DNA of 64,000 bases from Toxorhynchites rutilus septentrionalis (GCF_029784135.1 NC_073746.1:12769475-12833474); one strand, 5' to 3'; counted from the first letter of the stretch, positions 32,468 to 43,695 are shown. A program made the numbers and translations. The notes: generated from the sequence alone by a model not told the origin.

Positions 32468-32861
32468 CGAATAGCATAAACATGATCAATAGTATGGACT
32501 GAAGAGGCAAAATAGGCGGCAGGAACGGAATAAGCAGTGAAGTAAAGTTCAAAACAATATACATTTCAAAAGAATTCATCAATATTCTACTCATTCAATA
32601 ATGTGGTTTTCAATCGCTAATATCATTGAAGTCGATACAATGCAACAATGATTTCTTCCGCTACGGTGGCGGAGAGGAACAACAAAAACAGCAAGAACAA
32701 CAGCAATGGCAGCAACAGCAGCAACAGCAGCAACATATTCGATGTCTATTGATGTTTGACTTTCAGGAGGGAAGATAACAAGGATAACTAAAGGAATGGA
32801 ATGACGGGAAGAAAAAAGAAATGAAGGAATAAACAATAACTTGTAAGGAAGGGGTTTAATG
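32468..32861 (-). other. ORF1-ORF2 spacer of the CR1-type element
   Basis: About 395 bp without a gene. It contains a GCAACAGCAGCAACAGCAGC run near 32,710-32,730. Such a wide inter-ORF gap is unusual for this group and may hold an internal start signal or be an insertion. Confidence 0.5.
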
Positions 32862-33719
32862 TCAACAGTTGTTGGTGTTCTCCGGTTGAAACTTCGCTAA
32901 CTGATCCACATTATATATCGGCAGCGCTGGTGTATCCTCAGTCTGCTTCACGAAAATAGTTCCATCCTTGGAGTAAACAAGTTGAATTATCCCACGTTGC
33001 TTCAGCTTAAGAGCAATCCCTTTGATACGACGAGCCGATTCGGTGAGATTTTCATTTATGTAAATGCGCCTGTTGACATCATATCCAAGCTGGGCCAAAC
33101 TCAGATTCCTTTTGGCGAGGTAACGATGAAAGAATTCATCCCGGGATGCCCTGAAGGCAAATTGGATTAGAATGGGTGGAGTTGCGCCTGCAACGATAGG
33201 TGCTCTGGCCAAACGTTTGGTGTACATCAGTGGAACTTTTGTATCGCAATATCCAAGTGCAAGGGAAACTTTCTGCACCACAATATCAGTGTTTTCCGTA
33301 GAACTGTATGGAACACCGGTAAGGATAAGATCGTTCGATTTTGATAGCTTGTTAACAGCATTCCTATTCTTGTGAACATCCGATTCCAGTTGTGCGTGAG
33401 AATCATTCAACTTGTTTAGATCACGTGCATAATCGGTTTTTAACTGATTCACCTCGTCACGTAGAGTCGCAATCTCACAAACCACTGCATTATTACTAGA
33501 TTCGATCTTCTGCTCGATCTTCGCGTTCCCCTCATCGATCATTTGTTTTATTTGCAGCAGTAAGCTGTCGAAGGTTTCAAATTGTTCCTCGGTCTTATCC
33601 AGGTCTTCCCTTGATCGTTTTTTGTTTTGGTTCTCACTGTTGGTAACAGTAGACAAAGCAATAGCAGTTTTACCCATCTTCGCAGCCACAGCACGAGTCA
33701 ATGCTTTCTTGGTGTTCAT
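32862..33719 (-). CDS. CR1-type ORF1, coiled-coil RNA-binding protein
   Basis: I choose the ATG at 33,719 (MNTKKALTRAVAAKMGKTAI); an in-frame ATG at 33,872 adds 51 residues of unconvincing sequence. The protein has a Lys/Arg-rich N-terminus (KKRSREDLDK) and a long heptad-like helix (about residues 45-115). It then has an RRM-like core beginning NDLILTGVPYSSTENTD with KVPLMYTKRLARAP, and a C-terminal basic domain with ESARRIKGIALKLKQRGIIQ. This layout resembles L1 ORF1p-like proteins used by several non-LTR clades as RNA chaperones. The frame is intact and lies about 395 bp upstream of ORF2. Confidence 0.8.
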   Translation of the reverse strand: MNTKKALTRAVAAKMGKTAIALSTVTNSENQNKKRSREDLDKTEEQFETFDSLLLQIKQMIDEGNAKIEQKIESSNNAVVCEIATLRDEVNQLKTDYARDLNKLNDSHAQLESDVHKNRNAVNKLSKSNDLILTGVPYSSTENTDIVVQKVSLALGYCDTKVPLMYTKRLARAPIVAGATPPILIQFAFRASRDEFFHRYLAKRNLSLAQLGYDVNRRIYINENLTESARRIKGIALKLKQRGIIQLVYSKDGTIFVKQTEDTPALPIYNVDQLAKFQPENTNNC

Positions 33720-33990
33720 CCAGTGAATGGTTAATACGGTGTTTGTGTATAACAATGCGGATGAACAATTTTTATCAGAGAGTCGCACTTTAAAATTGTT
33801 TTTATTTTTACTTGCGTCAACAATGTTCGTAAACTCCACACTGCTCAGGTGAGTCTTAACGGAACGAGTCAAATAATCGAACGAAGGTGTTGCTTGAGTA
33901 CGTAGAACAAGCCAAAAAACTTCATCGAATCGCGACTTTATCGTACAACTTACATCCTGCTGGTATCAGTGATGCCAGCCAACTTTGTAA

Positions 33991-34338
33991 CGAAGTTATA
34001 AACTGTTGCGGTTTGTTTGTTTGAGACGATGCTATCATGCTAGAGCATATATTGGGGTGCAACGATAAAGATATAATAATGGAGGTTTCATGAAATCGAG
34101 TGGAATTTGAATATTATTAGAGTCAACCTTATAGATGAGGGTGTATATCCTTCAAATTTAGTAATTTCAGGGAGAAAAAATCAGTTTCCAACCTAAACCG
34201 AAAATTTTATCTACTGTACATATGATATATGTTGCGCCAGCAAAATTGTCAAGCGGCGCTCTTCTTGCTTGAACGCCATTTCGAGAACTGAAGGGTGAAC
34301 GTCAAACATCAGATTTTTTAAATACACACTTAAAATGA
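33991..34338. other. Unassigned stretch
   Basis: AT-rich DNA between the CR1-type 5' end and the SINE; nothing recognisable. Confidence 0.4.
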
Positions 34339-34351
34339 ATATATCAAACTT

Positions 34352-34619
34352 CTTCTTCTTCTTCAATGGCACTAACGTTCCTAGAGGAACTGCGCCGTCT
34401 CAACGTAGTATTACTTGCGTCATTTTTATTAGTACTTAGTTGAGATTTCTATGCCAAATAACACGCCTTGAATGCATTCTGAGTGGCAAGCTCTATGCGT
34501 GATCACAGTGCAAGTCGGAGGAAATTTCTTTGACGAAAAATTCCCTCGACCAGAACGGGAATCGAACCCGAACACCCGGCATGTTAGTTATGACGCTAAC
34601 CACTCGGCCACGGGAGCAC
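34352..34619 (-). mobile_element. tRNA-headed SINE, family A, copy 2
   Basis: Reverse-oriented copy of the element at 25,954. The head reads GGGAATCGAACCCGAACACC on the plus strand (box B complement) and the GAA tail appears as TTCTTCTTC at the left. Flanking 13-bp duplications ATATATCAAACTT (34,339-34,351) and ATATGTTAAACTT (34,620-34,632) differ at two positions. The copy is about 268 bp long. Confidence 0.9.
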
Positions 34620-34632
34620 ATATGTTAAACTT

Positions 34633-35741
34633 AAGTTGACCGAAAAACGTTTTAATTGATAAATTTGTCCTGTACAAAGTAACCTGAAGAATTTTAAACA
34701 ACACAAAGTATGGTTGACAAATTACACAATCGCTCCAGAGATTTATCCGGAAATCCAACTAAACTTAATTAGTTGCCCTATTATAATCACTTTATTCATC
34801 CAAATATACGCGTCAAGGTAAACTCTTATCATGCAAACATTTCATCGCATCCCGGATGCTCGAGTGTATCAACTTTTGTAGCATAGAAAAATAAACACTC
34901 ACCGAATAGAACCCCAAAACATCACAGCTGATTGTCTGCTGCCCAAATCCGCCCCAGTGCGGATGGTGCAGTTTTGTTAAAAACTACCCATCGAGTCAAG
35001 AGTAAACAAAACTGAACAGCTTGATGCAATATTATATTCCGATGATTACCGCCCCCCGCCATCCATCCACCCCGCGACAGGTGCGCATTTGCAAAGCAAA
35101 TTGCTAAAATGCATTGATGCGATACGGAAGAATTAATTAACTGTTTCGTGTAAACCACGAAACTGTGAAATTCATTCCATCAACAAATTTCCATTGCACA
35201 AAACAAAAAACAAATCTGTTTCCACTTTAGGAGTGCACTCCGCTTCCATCACCATGGTCTATCAACGAGAGGGCTGGTACTTTTACCTGATTGTGATGAT
35301 GTTGTGGCAGGCAATGGAATCACCTTTTTTCTCTCTCTCTCGATCTCTGTCTCTCCCCCGCACACAAAAAGTTGTATCATTAAAAGTGTTACAGATCTGG
35401 CGTAAAATTTACGGTGTGCTACAGAGTGTTGAAAAGTTGAAGGTGTAACCTTCGGTTTTACGATGAGTTGGAATCGGTTGTTTGTATGCTGCGAGCTCCA
35501 TGGTTGCACGGTAGAATGTTGCTAATCCATATTATTTCAACGAATGTAGGAAATGTTGAGGAATACTACGACTTTGACCAGCCAAAGTTCCACGTCAGCG
35601 TTGGACGCACCAAGCTGGTTACAGCACACAAACCCTTGTTTTTCATTAGCCCGGAGTCGGGCGAGAGTTTCAAAATCAATGCGCAATAGTTGTACATATT
35701 GTTTCACCAGGAGTCACCGACAGCTGAGTGCACCCTTTGAT

Positions 35742-35782
<41 letters not shown>

Positions 35783-36640
35783 CACCGAGGAAAAAGAACC
35801 AAGTTGAGAGATTTAACTGCAGTACATTCATTCCAGGCAAATGCCTCTGTTTAGGAAATATCCACAGCTTCCCACACCAGAAGTTGGACGACGTACGGGC
35901 GAAAATTCTGCAAATTTTCTACCCACGAATTGGTACCAGAGAGTTCCACGCAGAGTGCATGCTGAGCTAAAATGCAGTACCAGCAAAACTTGCACAAAAC
36001 TGGTTTGAGGGCACATATTTGGCAGCTTTCTGCTCAGTGAAACGAACAAAAAAAGGGCTTCCCACGCAGGCAACAGCAGCAGCTTAACACGTATCGTTGA
36101 CGTACGCAAACCGCAACGAAAATTTGCAACTACAACATCGTCATCATCAGCATCATCATCATGATATACTTGGCGGTGTGTGTTGCTAGCAGCAGCAAGC
36201 TGGCTGACGATCCTGGTACGAGACTCCCGCTGGGGCTGGGGAACCCCACATTGTAGCACAAGAGAATTCAAAGTGTGTATTCCGACCAGGGTTACAATGC
36301 AAGAAAAAATGCGGACATAACTTCATATGTAGAATTACAACTCTATAAAAAAAATGAACCCTTGACTATTCATACAATATCCATGGTTCAAAGAACGGAA
36401 CACACCACAAAAAGTTTTAACCCTAACCGGTTCAATAGTTACAATAGTTATAGTTTTTGGACGAACAAGATATAAAAACCAACCAAATTGTCACCGACGT
36501 GACACCTTTCATTTGAAACTACAGAAAAGTTGGTAGATAGTGGTTGTGTCGCTTCAGGACCATCTTCTCCTAATGATTATCTTCCGTCATACAACTAGCT
36601 TAACAATCTTTATTGTTTTGATCAGGCATCTAATATTTAG
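34633..36640. other. Unique-looking DNA, no gene called
   Basis: Contains a (CAG)n tract and other simple repeats but no coding region I can support. The open frame across the CAG tract is short and its flanks lack motifs. Confidence 0.4.
35742..35780 (+). repeat. (CAG)n microsatellite
   Basis: About 13 uninterrupted GCA/CAG units. In the frame starting at 35,728 it would encode polyglutamine, but no surrounding gene is recognisable. Confidence 0.9.
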
Positions 36641-36849
36641 GGTTGTAAGGTAGTTCGCCTCCTCGTGGTGCATCCTGGGTAACGCTGAATGAACCACAAA
36701 AGCCGAGCGTCTGTATCCCAGGTTAGGGGCGGCTCAAGCAGCGTCTGTCTCGGAGCGAGCGGCTGAATATGGAACGCGGTGCTCGCCAGCTATATCTAAG
36801 ATGGCAGCCCCATCGCGGGATAGTGACTTTAGGCCAACAACCTACTGTC

Positions 36850-37498
36850 TACGAAACAATAAAAAAAGTTACAGAAACCGAAACAAGAAGATCAACTGGC
36901 TTTCTGGCAACGGAACATGGAATATACTAACCCTTGCCCAGCAAGGCAAGCTGGCCCAATTGACCAGAGAGGCCGCCTTAAGCTAGAAATCCTAGGACTG
37001 AGCGAAGTCCGTTGGCCACGGATGAACACGGATGAGAAACCTTACGATGGTCCAATGTTACGCGCCAACCGATGCTGCCGACATGCAAGAGAAAGAGAGT
37101 TTCTACAGCTAGCTGAACAGCGTGGTTGAGAAGATTCCGAAAGGAGATATCCAAATCCGTCTAGGTGACTTCAACGCGAAGATTAGCTCCGACAATGAGG
37201 ACCTCGAGCGCGTCATGGGACGCGACGGTCTAGGACAGATGAGCGAAATCGGAAAGCTATTTGCTGAGTTTTGTGGCAACAATAACATGGTCATTGGTGG
37301 ATCGCTCTTCCCTCACCGACCAGCGCATAAGGTCACCTGGGTTTCCCGGGATGGCCGAACAGAAAATCAAATTGACCACATCTGCATCGCCCGAAAGTGG
37401 AGAAGGAGCCTCCTTGATATCCGCAACAAGCGTAGCGCTGACATTGCATCTGATCATCACCTCGTCATCGCTGAGATACGCTTGCACGTCGCACGCGT
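36850..37498 (+). pseudogene. Outer RTE endonuclease region
   Basis: Fragments in different frames read NGTWNI and LEILGLSEVRWPRM, then after a deletion LGDFNAKISSDNEDLERVMG, ENQIDHICI and ADIASDHHLVIAEIRL. GDFNA and the SDHH catalytic motif mark an apurinic-type endonuclease. The ENQIDH...IASDHHL wording is characteristic of RTE elements. A missing segment between about 37,010 and 37,120 and the frame changes make it non-functional. Confidence 0.85.
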
Positions 37499-37506
37499 CC
37501 AACGAC
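37499..37506. repeat. Target duplication of the hAT-like MITE, left
   Basis: CCAACGAC, repeated at 41,045-41,052. Removing everything between them rejoins the outer RTE frame (VARVQR to REEK). Confidence 0.9.
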
Positions 37507-37859
37507 TAGAGATGTCGGTTAATCGTTCGATTAATTCAAATAATCGAATATCTGAAGTTGTAATCGATTAATTTTGTATCGAATAATTTGAAATCAAAAT
37601 ATGAATACATCGAATAATCGTCAATGTAATCGCGATTAATGAAAGAAGGAATCTTTCTCAAGGTTAATGCATTTTTAGGCTAAAAATTAGGCTATTTATT
37701 TTTTTTATCCAATCATCTTACATCGACAACCCGATAGGCCACGCGACCAGTGATTATTTCAAGAAATAAATTTTCGTTCGATTAATCGAATATTGAAAGA
37801 CAATTATTCGAATGAATCGAATATTGAAAAATGCCCCAACGATTAATCGATAATCGAAT

Positions 37860-37872
37860 AAATGAAAAATCT
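37860..37872. repeat. Target duplication of the inner RTE, left
   Basis: AAATGAAAAATCT, repeated exactly at 41,021-41,033. Confidence 0.85.
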
Positions 37873-40800
37873 TTATTTTTATTTATAATGATACTACATC
37901 CCATTGAGAGATTAGATCTTCTTCACAATTTTTCGCCAATAGTCCCGATCCATGGCTGCAGTTCTCCAACTCCCGGTTGCACCGATTCTTGCCAAGTCCT
38001 CCTCCACCTGGTCCAACCACCTCGCTCGCTGGGCTCCTCTCCTTCTTGTTCCTACCGGATTCGATGCGAACACCATCTTTGCAGGGCTGCTGTCCGGCAA
38101 TCTTGCAACATGCCCTGCCCATCGCACTCGTCCAGCCTTGGCGACTTTCTGAATGCTGGGTTCGCCGTAGAGTTGCGCCAGTTCGTGGTTCATTCTCCTT
38201 CTCCATACTCCGCTTTCCTGTACACCACCGTATATTGTTCTGAGCACTCGGCGTTCGAAAACTCCAAGCGCTTGTGAGTCCTCTTCAAGCATCGTCCATG
38301 CTTCGTGCCCATAGAGAACAACCGGTCGAATTAGGGATTTGTACATGGTACACTTCGTACGGGGTCGGAGTTTGTTGGACCTCAAGGATTTGCGGAGCCC
38401 ATAGTAGGCACGACTTCCATTGACAATGCGTCTTCGAATTTCACGGCTGTTGTTGTTGTCAGTTGTTATCAACGAGCCAAGGTAGACAAATTCCTCTACC
38501 ACCTCGAGCTCGTCGCCGTCGATCACAACACTACTACCAAGAAGAACTCTGTTGCGATCAGTCCCTCCAGCTAGCATGTATTTAGACTTAGACGCATTGA
38601 TCCCAAGCCCAATCAGCCCTGCTTCGTGTTTCAGTCGGGTATACAAGTCGGCTACCGTCGCATGTGTTCTTCCGATTATGTCCACGTCGTCGGCGAAGCA
38701 GATAAACTGACTAGACTTGTTGAAAATCATGCCCCGCATGTTGAAGCCCGCTCTCCGCATAACACCTTCCAGCGCCACGTTGAAGAGCAGACAGGAGATT
38801 CCATCGCCTTGTCGAAGTCCCCTGTGAGTCTCAAATGATTCCGACAGCTCCCCTGAGATCCGCACACTGCACCGCACACCGTTCATCGTTGCCTGAATCA
38901 GTCTTGTCAACTTTCGGGGAAAGCCGTGTTCGTCCATGATCCTCCATAGCTGTCGTCGGTCGATTGTATCATATGCGGCCTTGAAGTCGACGAAGATGTG
39001 GTGTGTAGGGACCTGATACTCGCGGCACTTTTGGAGGATCTGCCGCAGTGTAAAAATCTGGTCCGTCGTCGAGCAACCGGGCATGAATCCGGCCTGATAA
39101 CTTCCCACAAATCCACTTACTATTGGCGATAGGCGGCGGAAGAGGATCTGAGACAAGATTTTGTAGGCACCATTCAGGATTGTGATGGCACGATAGTTCC
39201 CACAATCCAACTTGTCGCCTTTTTTATAGATGGGGCAGATTACCCCGTCCTTCCACTCCTCCGGTAGCTGTTCTGTGTCAACCGGTGCATACACTCTACA
39301 AGTTTTCTCGGCCCGCTACGAGGCCATCCTTACCAGCTGCTTTGTGGTTCTTGAGCTGATTAATGGCCTCCTTAACTTCACCCATCGTCGGGGGTGGTAC
39401 GTCGTCGTTGTTCATTGCACCGGTGTAGTCCTCCTCAACGCCGTCTAGGTCTCCTGTCTGCGCGCTGTTCAGGTGTTCATCGTAGTGCTGCCTCCACCTT
39501 TCGATCACCTCGCGTTCGTTCGTCAAGATGCCTCCTTCCTTGTTTCTGCACATTTCGGCCCGCGGCACAAAGCCTTTGTGCGAGGCGTTTAGTTTCTTGA
39601 AGAACTTCCGCGATTCTCGAGAACGATAAAGCAGCTCCATCTCCTCACACTCTTTCTCTTCCAGGCGGCGCTTTTTTTCCCGAAAGAGATGTGTTTGCTG
39701 CCTTCGTTTCAGTCTGTATCGTTCCACGTTTTGTCGAGTCGCTCGTTGCAGCATGGCTGCGCGTGCTGCATCCTTCTCGTTCAGGAGCGCTCGGCACTCG
39801 TCGTCAAACCATTCGTTCCGTTGTCCTCGTTGTTCATACCCGATGACGGTCTCTGCTGTGCTGCTAATTGCTGATTTTAAGGAGTTCCAGCATTCATCGA
39901 GGGGAACAGCATCCAGTTCGTCTACCCCCGGTAACGCAGCTTCAAGACGCTGCGAATATGTTGCAGCAACGTTCGGCTCCTGTAGTCGTCGTAGGTGGTA
40001 CTGTGGTGAGCGCTGGTGTCTTATGTTATTGACGACTGACAGTTTAGAACGCAGTTTGACCATCACCAGGTAGTGGTCTGAATCGATGTTAGCGCCACGA
40101 TAGGTTCTGACGTCGATGATATCCGAGAAGTGCCGACCGTCGATCAAAACGTGGTCAATTTGTGTTTCTGTTTGCTGTGGTGATCTCCAGGTGTAACGGT
40201 ATTGGAGGCTGTGCTGGAAGAAGGTGCTACGTATGGCCATGTTCTTGGAGGCAGCGAAGTCGATAAGTCTTAGGCCGTTTTCGTTGGTTCGCTGAACCTA
40301 CCAATTACCGGTCTGAATTCCTCCTCCTGGCCGACCTGAGCGTTCAAATCACCGATGACGATTTTGATGTCGTGTTTTGGGCAGCGATCGTATTCACGCT
40401 CTAGCTGCGCGTAGAATTCTTCTTTATCGTCATCGGTGCTAGCTAGATGGGGGCTGTGGACGTTGATAATGCTGATATTGAAGAAGTGGCCTCTCATCCT
40501 AAATCTGCACATTCTCTCATTGATCGGCCACCAACCAATCACCCGTTTTTGCATCTCCCCCATCACGATGAAAGCTGTACCCAGCTCGTGTGTGTTGCCG
40601 CAGCTCTGATAGATGGTATATCCACCATGGAACGATCCCACCATCGAACCTTTCCAGCACACCTCCTGCAGCGCTACGATGTTGAAATTGCGGGCTCTCA
40701 ATATTTCCGAAAGAATTCGGGTACTCGCAAGAAAATTGAGAGACTTGCAGTTCCATGTTCCGAGTTTCCAATCTCTAGTCCGTGTTCTTTGCGTAGGTCT

Positions 40801-41020
40801 AGTCCGATTGTCCTGTCTCGAATTTCTTTGTGAATTTTCCTGTGCGTTTTATTTTTACGGATGGCTTGCAGGGCCTGCACCAACCCCCTGTCTCGCCGGA
40901 GGACCGTCGTGCACAGCTCTTTTTAGAGTCCCCGCTGGCACGAAGACAGTGATCAGCCGCCCCTAACATGGGGATCAGACGCTGTTTTGAGCCGCACCTC
41001 CATGGTGAACAGACGCTCGG
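37873..41020 (-). mobile_element. RTE-clade retrotransposon (inner element)
   Basis: A 3,148-bp minus-strand element flanked by an exact 13-bp duplication, near the expected full length of RTE elements. Its 3' end is A-rich without a long poly(A). Its 5' region opens CCGAGCGTCTGTTCACC, matching the start of the outer RTE. It was the last layer to arrive, since it lies inside the MITE. Confidence 0.9.
37912..40771 (-). pseudogene. Inner RTE polyprotein, frameshifted
   Basis: The endonuclease lies in three frames: NMELQVSQF-type start near 40,760, then RARNFNIVALQEVCWKGSMV and VIGDLNAQVG (40,270-40,701), then TQIDHVLIDGRHF and GANIDSDHYLVMVKLR with the catalytic SDH (39,296-40,240). The RT frame 37,912-39,294 is open: VICPIYKKGDKLDCGNYRAI, SYQAGFMPGCSTTDQIF, FVDFKAAYDTIDR, GLRQGDGISCLLFN and FADDVDIIGRT. 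It ends with the RTE C-terminal block RRVLRTIYGGVQ and RVRWAGHVARLPD. Frame breaks at about 40,255 and 39,296 (the latter with loss of about 20 residues after AAGKDGL) inactivate it. Confidence 0.9.
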
Positions 41021-41033
41021 AAATGAAAAATCT

Positions 41034-41597
41034 AGACATCACTACCAACGACGCGAGGAGAAAATCGGATGTTGCCGGTTGGAGAACCCAGAGGTGAAAA
41101 GGGCCTTCGTCGAACAGCTTGAAGCCCAAGCGTCTGAATTACCACCCGGTGGAACGGTTGAAGAACAATGGACAGGCATCAAGAACACCTTTACCACGAC
41201 AAGTGATGAACCTCTCGGTAAGCTTCGTAGCGGGAGGAGAGAATGGATGACGGATGAAACCGGCAGGATCGTCGATGAGCGAATCTAGCGAAGGCAGTCA
41301 AACGATCTTGTAGAAGGGACAAGAGAGACTGGACCAACTCCTTAGCCGAAGAGGAAGAAATAGCCGCCGCCAATGGAGATATCCGCCTTTTGTACGATAT
41401 TTCACGCCGCCTTAGTGGTGTCAGGACAAATCCCAGAATACCGCTGAAAGACCGAGCAGGTCAATTAATGACAGAGCGTACAGATCAACTCAAGCGCTGG
41501 ACTGAGCACTCCGGCGAACTCTTCCGAGTTCCAAGCGAGGATGATCAACCTACAGTGCGGCGCATTAACCGCGTCAACTCCGCGGTGCCGTCATTAG
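41034..41597 (+). pseudogene. Outer RTE linker region
   Basis: After the 11-bp right end of the MITE (41,034-41,044) the outer frame resumes as REEKIGCCRLENPEVKRAFV, then ASELPPGGTVEEQWTGIKNT and, in shifted frames, DISRRLSGVRTNPRIPLKDR. This is the RTE segment between endonuclease and RT. It ends in SVPSL at the Harbinger-like MITE. Confidence 0.8.
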
Positions 41598-41781
41598 CGC
41601 TGATGTCACATTAGGCGGATTCGCCGCCGCGGATTCCGCGAGTAAAACCGCAGCGAGGATAACAGTGTATTGTGAATGAGCCATGTCACACAGAGCGGGG
41701 CGGTTTTGGAAGCGATTTCAAATCGAGTAAAAAACCGTCGCGATATCCGCGGCGGCGAATCCGCCTAATGTGACATCAGCC
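41598..41781. mobile_element. 184-bp MITE with TSD TAG (Harbinger/m3bp-like)
   Basis: The ends are inverted over 37 bp with one mismatch: GCTGATGTCACATTAGGCGG, then ATTCGCCGCCGCGGAT. A TAG precedes the left end (41,595-41,597) and follows the right end (41,782-41,784). Removing the MITE and one TAG restores the RTE reading PSLAEIEAAIKA, so the insertion point is exact. A 3-bp duplication fits PIF/Harbinger or the m3bp MITEs of mosquitoes. It has no coding capacity. Confidence 0.9.
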
Positions 41782-41784
41782 TAG

Positions 41785-43254
41785 CTGAAATAGAAGCGGC
41801 AATTAAAGCATGAAATCCAATAAAGCGCCAGAAATAGACTACATTCCTGCTAAAATACTCAAAACTGACCCAACAGTGTCAGCGCAGATGATGCATCAAC
41901 TTTTCACAGATATTTGGAAAACCGCGACTTTTCCAGCCGACTGGATGCAGGGCATTTTAGTAAAAGTCCCAAAGAAAGGAGATCTTTCCGAATGTGGTAA
42001 CTGGCGTGGCATCACGTTGCTATGTGTGACTCTGAAAATACTTTGCAAAGTTATCCTTAATCGGATACAAGAGAAGATCGACGCTACTCTCCGACGGCAG
42101 CAAGCCAGATTCCGTGCTGGCCGATCATGCGTGGACCACATCACCACGCTCCGGATCATACTGGAGCAAATCAACGAATCAGCGAAATTCTCTCCTGCTG
42201 GTGTTCGTTGATTACGGAAAAGCGTTTGACCGACTCAACCACAAAAATATCTGGGATACACTTAGGCGTAAAGGAGTCCCGGAGAAGCTAGTCCATCTCA
42301 TCGAAGCACAATACGAGGCATTCTCGTGTAAAGTCCTACATGATGGTGTCTTGTCGGACCCTATAAGGGTTACTGCTGGAGTGAGACAAGGATGTATATT
42401 ATCGCCGCTACTCTCTCTCTCTCATCGTAATGGACGAGATTTTAGTTGGAGCTATTGACAGCATATCGAACCGAGGATTACCGTGGAATCCTTTAACCAT
42501 GGAGCAACTGAACGATCTTGATTTGGCCGACGACGTTGTCTTGCTCGCCCAACGTCGAGCGGATATGCAGAGCAAGCTTGATGACCTCTCTGAAAGCTCC
42601 AAAGCAGCAGGTCTCAATTCCAACTTCACAGTAGCAGGGCAAGATGTTAAGAAGATAGAAACCTTTCAATACCTTGGTGGCCAGTTTACGTCAGATGGTG
42701 GCTTTAAGGCCGATATAAACACACAGATTAGGAAGGCTCGGTGTGCCTTTGCGGGTCATTTAGCGCTCAAGCCAAATCTCGCTACGAACGAAAACCCGAA
42801 TTTTCAATTCAAACGTCAAAACCGTACGAGGTTGCGAAACGTGGTGTATCTGGACCGAGACAACGCAAATACTGCAGGTATTTGTCAACAGGTGCTTGCG
42901 ATACATCATCCGTGCTTGGTGGCCAGGTAATTGGATTTCCAATGTGGATCTTCACCGCCGCTGTCAGCAAAGGCTGATTGAAAAAGAAATTCGGGAGCGC
43001 AAGGGGAAGTGGATTGGGCATACATTGCGAAGGGCGCAAACGAGATCTGCAAAGAAGTACTCGACTGGAAATCCCAAGGACAACGGAGAAGAGGCAGGCC
43101 CAGAGGCTCATGGCGGAGAGACTTAGCGTTGGACATCCAGACTGTCGATGAGAACCTCACCTGGCGTCAAGTCAAGTGCAGAACAGGCAATCGTCAGCAG
43201 TGGAGATCTTTTTGCTCGGCCCTATGCGCCGACCAACCGGCGCAAGACTCATAA
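41785..43254 (+). pseudogene. Outer RTE reverse transcriptase region
   Basis: Motifs in order over several frames are KSNKAPEIDYIPAKILKTDP, LVKVPKKGDLSECGNWRGIT, RFRAGRSCVDHITTL, LLVFVDYGKAFDRLNHKNIW, VTAGVRQGCILSPLL and LADDVVLLAQRR (with L in place of the usual F before ADD). The C-terminal pieces are ETFQYLGGQFTSDGG, WIGHTLRR and RRGRPRGSWRRDL. These are RTE-type RT signatures. There are frame changes at about 42,200, 42,420 and after 42,800, so it is a pseudogene. FVDYGKAFD and LADD hold the catalytic aspartates. Confidence 0.88.
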
Positions 43255-43274
43255 GTAAGTAAATGAAATATTAA

Positions 43275-43690
43275 AAAAAAAAAACAAATAAGGAGTTTCA
43301 TGAGACTACAAAACTGAAACCAGTCACAGATGCAAGAAAGGTTGCCAATATCTGTATGTAACTTTCGTTCTCCGGATTGTACGGATAACGTTACTAAAAA
43401 TCACATCAACTAATTAACAAAATTCGACGATCCTGGTCAGCATCATAACTGTACGATTGAACGCAAGTGTCCGAATGATGTAATTTTTGAGCTTGATTGG
43501 AGTGACTTTGGGCCAAACTAAAACCATCGGTTCAGTGTGCAGATTCCACCAGCACACGAATAATTACCTGTAAGCACCAATACACTCGTCTTGTTTACTA
43601 TCAAACTTCGCATGTTTGTTGACAGATTTGATTTCATCATTCTTGGCTCGCGAACTTAACAGCAGCGTAAGTCGACTTTATCAATTGGTT
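43275..43690. other. Unassigned AT-rich stretch
   Basis: Nothing recognisable between the RTE tail and the SINE head. Confidence 0.4.
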
Positions 43691-43695
43691 TTTAT

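Larger units (their letters stand above)
28960..33990 (-). mobile_element. CR1/L2-type non-LTR retrotransposon, nearly full length
   Basis: A minus-strand element with ORF1 (coiled coil), ORF2 (endonuclease plus RT) and a C-terminal region typical of the CR1 group ('RAITLWNQLPTYI'). It is interrupted by a 545-bp MITE. Excising the MITE and one 9-bp repeat restores an open frame. The outer limits are approximate: the 3' end lies in the A/T-rich tract near 28,975 and the 5' end between 33,900 and 34,020. I could not fix a target duplication. Confidence 0.85.
37507..41044. mobile_element. hAT-like MITE containing an RTE insertion
   Basis: The ends read TAGAGATGTC (left) and TAGTGATGTC (reverse complement of right). 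The flanks carry an 8-bp duplication, CCAACGAC, the signature of hAT elements. Without the inner RTE the MITE is about 377 bp. Its left part is rich in CGATTAATCG-type palindromes, also common in hAT non-autonomous elements. No transposase is encoded. Confidence 0.85.
36645..43270 (+). mobile_element. RTE-clade retrotransposon (outer element), host of three insertions
   Basis: A plus-strand element with RTE-type endonuclease and RT fragments split by later insertions. Its 5' region shares GCCGAGCGTCTGT and TTAGGGGCGGCT with the inner RTE at 37,873-41,020. It ends in an AAGTAAGTAAATG-type tail followed by an A-run near 43,270. Removing the nested units gives about 2.9 kb, a normal RTE size. 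The left limit is approximate. Confidence 0.82.

Noticed and set aside
32591..32836. 81-codon frame in the CR1-type inter-ORF gap
   Set aside because: Ala/Val-rich product of a GCA/GCAACA repeat; no support as a third ORF.
35728..35970. 80-codon frame with polyglutamine
   Set aside because: A chance frame over a CAG microsatellite; no domain, exon partner or codon bias supports a gene.
41595..41784. RTE coding sequence through this stretch
   Set aside because: Removal of the MITE and one TAG restores the RTE protein, so the stretch is an insertion.
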